Source: Candidatus Bathyarchaeota archaeon (GTDB taxonomy: Archaea > Thermoproteota > Bathyarchaeia > Bathyarchaeales > Bathyarchaeaceae). Taken from it: a stretch of DNA of 5,517 nt. The notes under the pieces were generated by a model that saw only the letters and a program-made list of their open reading frames with translations, did not search any database and was not told where the DNA came from. Shown piece after piece: positions 1 through 4,950 of this stretch (positions are counted from its first letter, which is position 1; every line of letters begins with the position of its first letter). The translations under genes and the position numbers were made by a program. The stretch is taken from assembly GCA_026014605.1 (NCBI GenBank), contig JAOZIC010000080.1:1-5517 (forward strand), given 5' to 3'.

Positions 1-17
1 TAGTCAAGAAACCTTTA

Positions 18-36
18 CAAAAAAGCTTTTAATTTT
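18..36 (+). promoter_or_regulatory. Putative BRE/TATA promoter of the Kelch gene
   Basis: An A-rich stretch is followed by CTTTTAAT (26-33), resembling an archaeal BRE plus box A. Its centre lies about 30 nt before the GTG at 60. The expected transcription start therefore falls almost on the start codon and no Shine-Dalgarno is visible, so a leaderless mRNA is likely. This is inferred from spacing and composition only. Confidence 0.45.
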
Positions 37-59
37 GATTATGAAAAGTATTTGATGCT

Positions 60-1421
60 GTGCTGTATGTGCAGATAAAGATTTGTGCAATACTTATTTC
101 ATTTCTGTTTGTGGCTTCTTTAGTAGCTCCATCTTTGTCGGTGGCGCTGAATGTGGATTTGGTGGAAGACACTTGGACTGATGTTGAAGCATTACCTGTT
201 GCGGATGGGTACACCGCTGTTGTTGTAAACGAGAAAATATACGCTGTAAGCGGCTCAAACAACTACACCCGTAATTATCTGTATGAATATGACCCAACCG
301 AAAATACTTGGATTGAAAAAAAGCCTGTGCCCACTCCAAGAACCAGTTTTGCGTTGGTTGCGTGTCAAAACAAAATATATGTAATCGGCGGCTCGCTGGG
401 GTATTATGGTAATTATTCTGGCGTTAATGAGGTCTATGACCCACAAACAGACATGTGGGAAACCCGAAAACAGATGCCTACAGGACGAGGTGAAATGAAT
501 GCCGAATCTGTTGGTGGCAAAATCTATGTTATTGCTGGGCGAACTGGCGGTCAATCTACAACTGTTAACGTAACTGAAGTATATGACCCACAAACAGACT
601 CGTGGGATTCTTGTTCATCAATTCCATACTCTGTGGTCTATTATGCATCTGCCGTTCTTGACAACAAAATATACGTAATAGGTGGACAAGCCGAATACCA
701 AGACCCTCCGAACGGCGGCTTTAACCAAATATATGACCCTGAAACAGATACTTGGAGTCAGGGGGCTCGAATTCCTAACCCTGTGTGGTCAGGTCCCAAA
801 GCCACTACAACAAATGGTGCCGATGCACCAAGAAGAATCTATGTTATCGGCGGGTGTACAGGATTTGTAAACTACACCAACTCTAACTACGCTTACGACC
901 CCACAACAAACAGTTGGACTCAACACACCTCAATGCAAATTGCTCGGGGAAGCCATGCACTTGTTACTGTAAACGATTTTATTTACGCAATTGGTGGAAT
1001 CATCGGTTGGTTTGAGGTAACCGATTCAGTTGAACGATACACCCCAATTGGATATGGCACAATCCCACCTGTTGTTGAACTTATTTCTCCTGAAACAACA
1101 ACATACACAACAAACGAAATTCCTTTAGAGTTCACAATTAACAAACCCGTACCGTGGATGGGCTACAGTTTAGACGGAAAAACCAACGTTACAGTTACTA
1201 CGAACTCCACCCTAGAACAGTTACCTAAAGGCAACCACAACCTAACAATCTACGCAAAAGACGCCAACGGAAACACCGGAGCATCCATAACAACATATTT
1301 TGATGTTACATTCGACGACTTTTCCGAGTTCTCGATGGTTTTGGTGCTCATTGCAATAGCCGTAATAATTGTTGGCGCAACCTTTGTAATATACTACAAA
1401 AAATTCAGGAAGCATATTTGA
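60..1421 (+). CDS. Secreted, membrane-anchored Kelch-repeat beta-propeller protein with Ig-like domain
   Basis: This is a 453-residue protein with three visible parts. Residues about 5-29 are a hydrophobic signal peptide. Residues about 36-327 hold six Kelch blades, each with a hydrophobic strand ending in GG or a variant (near 64, 110, 159, 208, 264 and 312), then a V/IYDPxTDxW-type strand. Residues about 336-417 form an Ig-like domain containing GYSLDG and DANGNTG. A transmembrane helix (about 424-445) and the basic tail KKFRKHI end the protein, so the propeller should face outward on a membrane stalk. Several N-glycosylation sequons (for example near 68, 118, 170, 271, 376, 382 and 394) fit a surface protein. 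The ligand is unknown; Kelch propellers mostly bind proteins or glycans. The start is uncertain: GTG at 60 fits the upstream promoter spacing, and GTG at 69 would also give a good signal peptide. The ATGs at 41 and 55 are in other frames. Confidence 0.88.
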   Translation: MLYVQIKICAILISFLFVASLVAPSLSVALNVDLVEDTWTDVEALPVADGYTAVVVNEKIYAVSGSNNYTRNYLYEYDPTENTWIEKKPVPTPRTSFALVACQNKIYVIGGSLGYYGNYSGVNEVYDPQTDMWETRKQMPTGRGEMNAESVGGKIYVIAGRTGGQSTTVNVTEVYDPQTDSWDSCSSIPYSVVYYASAVLDNKIYVIGGQAEYQDPPNGGFNQIYDPETDTWSQGARIPNPVWSGPKATTTNGADAPRRIYVIGGCTGFVNYTNSNYAYDPTTNSWTQHTSMQIARGSHALVTVNDFIYAIGGIIGWFEVTDSVERYTPIGYGTIPPVVELISPETTTYTTNEIPLEFTINKPVPWMGYSLDGKTNVTVTTNSTLEQLPKGNHNLTIYAKDANGNTGASITTYFDVTFDDFSEFSMVLVLIAIAVIIVGATFVIYYKKFRKHI

Positions 1422-1422
1422 A

Positions 1423-1470
1423 GACTAATAGAGGTACATTGTTGAAAAATAGTTTTTTTCTGAAATTCCA
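1423..1470 (+). repeat. Imperfect direct repeat, copy 1, with T-rich terminator-like tract
   Basis: This copy starts just after the Kelch stop codon and aligns without gaps to 1513-1560. Shared blocks are ACTAATAG, GTTGAAAA, TTTTTTCTGAAA and CCA. A run of seven T (1453-1459) preceded by GAAAAA forms a weak A/T inverted repeat and could end the Kelch transcript, since archaeal terminators are often simple T-tracts. Confidence 0.55.
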
Positions 1471-1512
1471 AGCACTAAAAGGAAACACAATCTAAACTTT
1501 GGCATATTAGGA

Positions 1513-1560
1513 TACTAATAGCAGAAGTATGTTGAAAACAACCTTTTTTCTGAAAAACCA
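1513..1560 (+). repeat. Imperfect direct repeat, copy 2, offset by exactly 90 nt
   Basis: Counting 1421-1470 against 1511-1560, about 36 of 50 positions match, with no gap and a constant 90-nt offset. The best-conserved parts are the ACTAATAG block and the GTTGAAAA...TTTTTTCTGAAA block. The repeat may be a duplicated terminator, a duplicated small RNA element or the edge of a degenerate mobile element. The sequence does not decide between these. Confidence 0.55.
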
Positions 1561-1631
1561 AAAAGAACCATCCACAAGTTTCCCGAAAAACGTGTTGTCA
1601 ATGAAACTGTCTGAAGTTGGTGTGGGGTTGA

Positions 1632-1690
1632 GTGCACGCAAAAGGTAATTGGATTGGAGTTGGAGTTCACCTATGTGGGGATGCGTGCAC
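1632..1690. repeat. Inverted repeat with perfect 9-bp arms
   Basis: GTGCACGCA (1632-1640) is exactly complementary to TGCGTGCAC (1682-1690), enclosing 41 nt rich in TTGGAG/TTGGAT repeats. The arms are more GC-rich than their surroundings. Together with the hairpin directly downstream, this makes 1632-1740 the most structured part of a 424-nt gap that contains no credible gene. It could be the stem of a non-coding RNA or a remnant of a small inverted-repeat element. I do not recognise an RNA family here. Confidence 0.55.
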
Positions 1691-1698
1691 CCGATTCT

Positions 1699-1740
1699 GA
1701 TTCGGATTCTGAACAATAAAATACTTCTGAATCCAGAATC
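1699..1740. repeat. Long hairpin built from GATTCN repeats
   Basis: The left arm 1699-1713 pairs with the right arm 1725-1740 in about 14 base pairs, with one T-T mismatch and one bulged A, around an 11-nt loop. The left side contains three tandem GATTCN hexamers (1693-1710); the right arm carries two near-tandem GAATCC units. No long T-tract follows, so it is not an obvious terminator. It may be the 3' part of a structured RNA or a palindromic repeat. The L14e promoter lies about 60 nt downstream. Confidence 0.55.
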
Positions 1741-1800
1741 CATGTTTTGTAACATAAACACCTAAAACCTGCAATATTTGCCGCCTTCACTTATGAGTAA

Positions 1801-1809
1801 AGTATAAAC
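1801..1809 (+). promoter_or_regulatory. TATA box of the rpl14e-cbf5 operon
   Basis: AGTATAAAC matches the archaeal box A well and is preceded by purines. It predicts transcription starting near 1830, which leaves a leader of roughly 15 nt containing the ribosome binding site. It is the only good promoter found between the Kelch gene and L14e. Confidence 0.5.
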
Positions 1810-1833
1810 ATGTGTACTCCCTGTCAAAGTTGC

Positions 1834-1838
1834 GAGGG
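1834..1838 (+). promoter_or_regulatory. Ribosome binding site of L14e
   Basis: GAGGG lies 7 nt before the ATG at 1846 and complements the 16S rRNA 3' end. It supports that start over any internal ATG, and it contrasts with the apparently leaderless surface-protein genes. Confidence 0.5.
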
Positions 1839-1845
1839 TTAAAAA

Positions 1846-2130
1846 ATGCCTGCAATGGAAATAGGAACAATCTGTGTTAAAGTTGTAGGGCGAGAAGCAG
1901 GAAAGAAATGTGTCGTTGTCGACCTAATTGACAAAAACTTCATCCTCATAACCGGTCCAAAAGCCGTTACAAAAATAAAACGAAGACGAACAAACATAAA
2001 CCACGTCGAACCAACAACAGACAAAATCGACATAAACCGAGGCGCAACCGACGACGAAATCACCGAAGCACTCAAAACCGCCGGCAAACTCGAAGAAATG
2101 TCTCAAACCGTAAAGCCCGCCCTATCCTAA
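1846..2130 (+). CDS. rpl14e: 50S ribosomal protein L14e
   Basis: This 94-residue protein matches archaeal L14e in length and motifs. The N-terminal MPAMEIGTICVK and GREAGKKCVVVD (about 16-27) belong to the SH3-like KOW fold. They are followed by ILITGP (about 33-38), the basic KIKRRRTNINHVEPT segment (about 43-57) and an acidic C-terminal helix. The family binds rRNA in the large subunit and occurs in archaea and eukaryotes, not bacteria. It is complete, with a good ribosome binding site and a TATA box. It lies 40 nt upstream of cbf5. This pairing is common in archaea and suggests co-transcription of ribosome assembly and rRNA-modification functions. Nothing is odd in the sequence. Confidence 0.96.
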   Translation: MPAMEIGTICVKVVGREAGKKCVVVDLIDKNFILITGPKAVTKIKRRRTNINHVEPTTDKIDINRGATDDEITEALKTAGKLEEMSQTVKPALS

Positions 2131-2152
2131 ATCTTTTAACCTTTCCACACCC

Positions 2153-2165
2153 TTTTTTTGGAGTG
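2153..2165 (+). promoter_or_regulatory. T-tract and ribosome binding site before cbf5
   Basis: Seven T (2153-2159) are followed at once by GGAGTG (2160-2165), a Shine-Dalgarno 5 nt before the ATG at 2171. The ribosome binding site fixes the cbf5 start. The T-run could cause partial termination after L14e and lower cbf5 expression, but that is speculative. Confidence 0.5.
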
Positions 2166-2170
2166 TAATC

Positions 2171-3194
2171 ATGCGAAGAATCAACCAACCATGGCAAATC
2201 AACAGAAGTTTAGAAGTTAAAGCCGAGGAACAAACAAACCCACGCTACGGAACCAAACCCGAAAACCGACCAATAAAAGACCACCTAAGGTTCGGCATAA
2301 TAAACCTAGACAAACCAGCTGGACCCTCAAGCCACGAAGTAACAGCATGGGTAAAACGAATCCTTGGCATACCACGGGCTGGTCACGGCGGGACCCTTGA
2401 GGCAATAAATTAGCCGGGGAAATCCCAAAGTAACCGGAATTCTGCCCACTGCCCTAGAGGACGCTACAAAAGTCATCCAAGCACTGCTGCTTGCGGGCAA
2501 AGAATACGTCTGTGTAATGAAACTTCACGCCGACGTACCAGAAAGTAGAGTCATAGAAGTTTTAGAAGAATTCCAAGGACCACTATACCAACGCCCACCC
2601 GTGCGCTCTGCAGTAAAACGTCAACTAAGAACACGAACAATCTACTACATCGACTACCACGAAATGCAAGACCGACTAGTACTCTTCAGAGTCGGCTGCG
2701 AAGCAGGAACATACATCCGAAAACTGTGCTACGACATCGGCGAAGTCCTAGGCTCTGGCGCACAAATGCAAGAACTAAGAAGAACACGGGTCGGACCCTT
2801 TGTAGAAGACAAAACCTTGGTTAACATGCACGATTTGTCTTACCTGTTTGACCAATACAAACAAACACAAGACGAAACAATCATCAGAAACTTTGTTTAC
2901 CCCATGGAAAAAGCGTTCGAATATATGCCAAAAATAATCGTCCGCGACTCCGCAGTAGACGCCCTTTGCCACGGCGCACATTTAACTGCCCCCGGAGTTG
3001 TTGCCGTAAACTCTGGAATACAAATCGGAGACCCCGTAGCCGTATTCACACAAAAAGGCGAGGTTGTTGCGCTCTCTAAGTCGTTTGTTTCTTCTGAAAA
3101 GATGCTGGAAATGGACCACGGCTTTGTTGCGCGAACCCAACGAGTGTTTATGCCACGTGGTATTTACCCGAAAATGTGGCACAGCGTCGAGTAA
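2171..3194 (+). CDS. cbf5: rRNA/tRNA pseudouridine synthase Cbf5 (TruB/dyskerin family), interrupted by one BHB intron
   Basis: Cbf5 is the catalytic subunit of archaeal H/ACA ribonucleoproteins (with Nop10, Gar1 and L7Ae) and converts guide-selected uridines in rRNA, and U55 in tRNA, to pseudouridine. Unspliced, the frame stops at 2411-2413 and the rest lies in another frame. Joining 2171-2399 to 2422-3194 gives an uninterrupted 333-residue protein of normal family length. Visible parts are: N-terminal extension; FGIINLDKPAGPSSHEV (about 41-57); catalytic loop GHGGTLDPKVTG with Asp77; YQRPPVRSAVKR (about 132-143); GTYIRKL (about 172-178); LRRTRVGPF (about 195-203); and a C-terminal PUA domain (about 246-330) with GVVAV, GDPVAVFTQKGEVVAL and GIYPKMW. 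All catalytic motifs are intact, which argues against a pseudogene. It follows L14e, and the tRNA starts 55 nt downstream. A sequencing error is the alternative, but it would not create a complete splice fold at the exact break. Confidence 0.93.
2400..2421 (+). other. 22-nt archaeal bulge-helix-bulge intron in cbf5
   Basis: The fold is seen directly. Outer helix: GGGA 2390-2393 with UCCC 2423-2426. Central helix: CCCU 2394-2397 with GGGG 2416-2419 (one U-G pair). Bulges: UGA 2398-2400 and AAA 2420-2422, three nt each. Inner helix: GGC 2401-2403 with GCC 2413-2415, closing a 9-nt A/U loop. The standard cut after the second bulge base removes 2400-2421 and joins G to AT, forming GAT, the catalytic Asp, followed by CCC AAA GTA. 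Cutting one base later gives the same mRNA. The intron contains an in-frame TAG, and its length (22, not a multiple of 3) shifts the frame. Cbf5 introns with BHB folds are known from several Crenarchaeota. Confidence 0.92.
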
Positions 3195-3264
3195 ACCTGT
3201 TTTGTTTCGAAAAGACTAAAAAACATGTCTGCAGCTATTCTACAGTTGTGCCGAGGTCTCCTAG

Positions 3265-3284
3265 AGCAACACTGTTGCGGGAAA
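3265..3284 (+). other. tRNA intron 1, D-loop (after position 15), 20 nt
   Basis: Central helix UCCU 3259-3262 pairs with GGGA 3279-3282. The bulges are AGA 3263-3265 and AAU 3283-3285. The inner helix is GCAAC 3266-3270 with GUUGC 3274-3278 around a 3-nt loop. There is no outer helix, so this is a relaxed HBh' motif. Removal gives the standard-looking D-loop AGUCUGGUA. The exact junction could shift by one base, since D-loops tolerate variation. Confidence 0.78.
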
Positions 3285-3299
3285 TCTGGTAGGGAGCAG

Positions 3300-3320
3300 A
3301 TTCCAACTTTGGAAGCCCAT
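3300..3320 (+). other. tRNA intron 2, anticodon stem (29/30), 21 nt
   Basis: Outer helix: UAGG 3290-3293 with CCUG 3322-3325. Central helix: GAGC 3294-3297 with GCCC 3315-3318, with one A-C mismatch. Bulges: AGA 3298-3300 and AUG 3319-3321. Inner helix: UUCC 3301-3304 with GGAA 3311-3314 and a 6-nt loop. Cutting after the second bulge base joins CAG to GC, making the 5' strand CAGGC that pairs perfectly with GCCUG 3345-3349. No other junction restores this stem. Confidence 0.85.
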
Positions 3321-3328
3321 GCCTGGAA

Positions 3329-3343
3329 TCTCCGACTACGGAA
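3329..3343 (+). other. tRNA intron 3, anticodon loop (37/38), 15 nt
   Basis: This intron is at the canonical archaeal position 37/38 but is very short. Bulges AAU 3327-3329 and AAA 3342-3344 flank a three-pair central helix (CUG 3323-3325 with CGG 3339-3341), enclosing a loop rather than a clear inner helix, so the motif is a relaxed one. GGAA occurs at both borders (3325-3328 and 3340-3343), so any junction from 33/34 to 37/38 yields the same tRNA. The splice fold favours 37/38. Confidence 0.75.
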
Positions 3344-3401
3344 AGCCTGTGATCCATTGGGTCGCGAGGGTTCAAATCCCTCCCTCGGCGCCACAAATCC
3401 C

Positions 3402-3409
3402 TTGTTTTT
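3402..3409 (+). terminator. T-rich terminator after tRNA-Ser
   Basis: TTGTTTTT begins 9 nt after the encoded CCA. Short T-tracts of this kind commonly end archaeal stable-RNA transcripts. There is no hairpin. Confidence 0.5.
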
Positions 3410-3428
3410 GTCTAGAAAATATGGATTA

Positions 3429-3437
3429 GAATATAAG
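3429..3437 (+). promoter_or_regulatory. TATA box of the FG-GAP protein gene
   Basis: GAATATAAG lies with its centre about 27 nt before the ATG at 3460, so transcription should begin at or very near the start codon. No Shine-Dalgarno precedes that ATG. This is the same leaderless arrangement as at the Kelch gene. Confidence 0.5.
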
Positions 3438-3459
3438 CTTCCATTTTCAATGTTGTATT

Positions 3460-4920
3460 ATGACTTATCCCCGCAAGTTTGTTCAAACCTCTTTGCTTTG
3501 TATTGTTCTATGTTTGCCCCTAATCGGCACCGTTTGGGCACAAACAAGCTACGCAACCCTAGAGTGGGAACAACACTGGGAAACCTACGGTGTTGGTGGC
3601 ACATGCAATTTTGGTACCCACAACTTCTATATTGGCGACGTAGACGGGGACGATACATTGGAGTTGATTACAGGCGGGTACATGTATGGTCACCCGGATT
3701 ACAACTGGAGCGAAGTTCAAGCCCCGCTCAGAATCTGGAACTGGGACGGAACCACTTTCACCAACGAAGTTGACCACTACTACCAAGGAATGATTGGCAG
3801 CATCTACGCAGATGACATCGACGGTAACGGCGATACAGAAATAATAACTGGTGGGTATGGTGGCAGCGAACAGGGAAGTTACTCTGTGATTAAACTCTGG
3901 AACTGGGACGGAGAAACCCTTACTTCAAAAGCAGAATACGGCGGATTATCCGCGGGTGCAATTTACGTCTGTGACGTAGACAAAGATGGCACCTCAGAAA
4001 TATTGACTGTTGGACGGTCATATGTTCGTGAAGAGGCAATACGTCAACTTAGTGTGTTGCACTGGGATGGAACCAGTACATCACTGGAACTGGTTGCTTA
4101 TGTGGAAACTCAAGCCAACTCTGTTTATGCTTATGATTTAAACAACGACGGGATTATTGAAATCGTAACAGGTGGGTACAGCAACGATATCACCGAAAGC
4201 AGTGGACAAATCTGTATCTGGCACTTTGACCAAAACAGTTTATCCTTGCAGGACAGCACCGAATGGAAAACATTTGAAGAAGGTTACGGTGTGGGAATCT
4301 CAGGAGTACCCATGGGAAACACCATGGTCAGCAGCCTAAAAGTGGGCGACGTAGACGACGATAAAGTGCCTGAGATTGTTGCTGGCGGTTTTACGTATGA
4401 CGGAGAATACGTTAATGCACAGCTTACTATTTGGAACTGGACCACTCAAACTTTGATGTTGGAAAAAGATGAACAATGGCGGTCACATGATATCACTGAA
4501 GTTAAATCCATTGTGTTAAGTGATGTTGACGGCGGCGGAAAACTAGACATAGTGAACAGCGGATTTATTGGAGCCTACGAAGGTTTTGGCGACCAAAATA
4601 AGCCTCCAGAAAAAGCTCAGTTAAGAGTTTGGAGTTGGAACGGCAAATTTATGTGGCTCAAAGTCAGCGAAGAATGGACCATAGGCGAAGGCGTAACCGC
4701 ATGGAACGTAGGCGCAGGCGACCTAGACAAAGACGGCATCATTGAAATGGCAACCGTTGGCTGCATGTACATAAACAACATGTGTGACCCCGACCTAAGA
4801 ATCTGGTCAATGCCACAGCTACAAAAACCGTTTCCGCTTGAAATCGCAGCTGCTATAGGCGTTGCTTTGGGTCTTTTGATAATTGCCTTGTTCTTTCTTG
4901 TTAAAAAAACAAGAGACTAA
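3460..4920 (+). CDS. Secreted, membrane-anchored FG-GAP/VCBS seven-bladed beta-propeller protein
   Basis: This 486-residue protein has a signal peptide (about 1-28; charged start, hydrophobic core, likely cleavage after VWA). Seven repeats follow, each with a calcium-loop-like D-x-D/N-x-D/G segment and a strand ending in GG or a variant. They start near residues 60, 119, 172, 226, 297, 355 and 421. Between the loops recur IWNWDG-type strands (for example 92-97 and 146-151). Seven repeats of about 55-70 residues match an integrin-alpha-like seven-bladed propeller. A C-terminal transmembrane helix (about 458-481) and the tail KKTRD anchor it with the propeller outside. The family commonly serves in adhesion or ligand binding; the ligand here is unknown. 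Some loops are degraded (VDDDKV and VDGGGK), so not all need bind calcium. The ATG at 3460 is supported by the TATA spacing. Its fold class and anchoring echo the upstream Kelch protein, but the sequences are not alike. Confidence 0.88.
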   Translation: MTYPRKFVQTSLLCIVLCLPLIGTVWAQTSYATLEWEQHWETYGVGGTCNFGTHNFYIGDVDGDDTLELITGGYMYGHPDYNWSEVQAPLRIWNWDGTTFTNEVDHYYQGMIGSIYADDIDGNGDTEIITGGYGGSEQGSYSVIKLWNWDGETLTSKAEYGGLSAGAIYVCDVDKDGTSEILTVGRSYVREEAIRQLSVLHWDGTSTSLELVAYVETQANSVYAYDLNNDGIIEIVTGGYSNDITESSGQICIWHFDQNSLSLQDSTEWKTFEEGYGVGISGVPMGNTMVSSLKVGDVDDDKVPEIVAGGFTYDGEYVNAQLTIWNWTTQTLMLEKDEQWRSHDITEVKSIVLSDVDGGGKLDIVNSGFIGAYEGFGDQNKPPEKAQLRVWSWNGKFMWLKVSEEWTIGEGVTAWNVGAGDLDKDGIIEMATVGCMYINNMCDPDLRIWSMPQLQKPFPLEIAAAIGVALGLLIIALFFLVKKTRD

Positions 4921-4923
4921 CGA

Positions 4924-4950
4924 GCGGGTTTAGATACCCGCGCCACCGTT
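4924..4950. terminator. Hairpin between convergent genes, probable terminator
   Basis: GCGGGT 4924-4929 pairs perfectly with ACCCGC 4936-4941 around a 6-nt loop, and a short T-run follows (4949-4952). It sits in the 30-nt gap between the two stop codons, so it could end transcripts from both directions. The stem with GCCACC after it superficially resembles a tRNA T-arm and 3' end. Confidence 0.5.

Larger units (their letters stand above)
3250..3393 (+). tRNA. tRNA-Ser(GGA) with three introns and encoded CCA
   Basis: The 144-nt gene gives an 88-nt tRNA after three introns are removed (exons 3250-3264, 3285-3299, 3321-3328, 3344-3393). Acceptor stem: GCCGAGG 3250-3256 with CCTCGGC 3383-3389, discriminator G 3390, CCA 3391-3393. 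D-arm: UCCU / loop AGUCUGGUA / GGGA. Anticodon arm: CAGGC / CUGGAAA / GCCUG, five perfect pairs, with anticodon GGA reading UCC and UCU. Long variable arm: GAUCC AUU GGGUC (3351-3363). T-arm: GAGGG UUCAAAU CCCUC (3366-3382). The long variable arm with G73 indicates serine; archaeal tRNA-Leu normally has A73. Unspliced, neither the D-arm nor the anticodon arm can form properly. Weak points are C9 in place of the usual purine and a weak upstream A/T promoter (about 3216-3223). It lies 55 nt after cbf5 and could share its transcript. Confidence 0.9.

Noticed and set aside
41..55. ATG at 41 as the start of the Kelch protein
   Set aside because: It is out of frame and meets a stop after four codons. 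GTG at 60 or 69 is needed.
1632..1690. H/ACA guide RNA
   Set aside because: The 9-bp lower stem fits, but there is no ACA box after the stem, no clear k-turn and no convincing upper stem.
1507..1761. Minus-strand 84-residue open frame in the gap
   Set aside because: It is low-complexity, covers the inverted repeats, has no ribosome binding site and shows no family resemblance.
2171..3194. cbf5 as a pseudogene or simple frameshift
   Set aside because: Every family motif is intact on both sides, and the break coincides with a full BHB fold whose removal restores the exact catalytic motif. A one-base correction would leave extra residues inside GGTLDP.
3334..3349. Anticodon ACG (Arg) read from CUACGGA in the unspliced tRNA
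   Set aside because: No five-pair anticodon stem forms around it, and the long variable arm with G73 indicates serine. Splicing gives a perfect GGA anticodon arm.
3164..3394. Minus-strand open frame containing GFEPSR
   Set aside because: This is the classic spurious protein made by translating the antisense of a tRNA T-arm and acceptor. The segment is the tRNA-Ser gene.
3225..3773. Plus-strand 182-residue open frame
   Set aside because: It runs through the tRNA and out of frame into the FG-GAP gene. It lacks a ribosome binding site and any recognisable domain.
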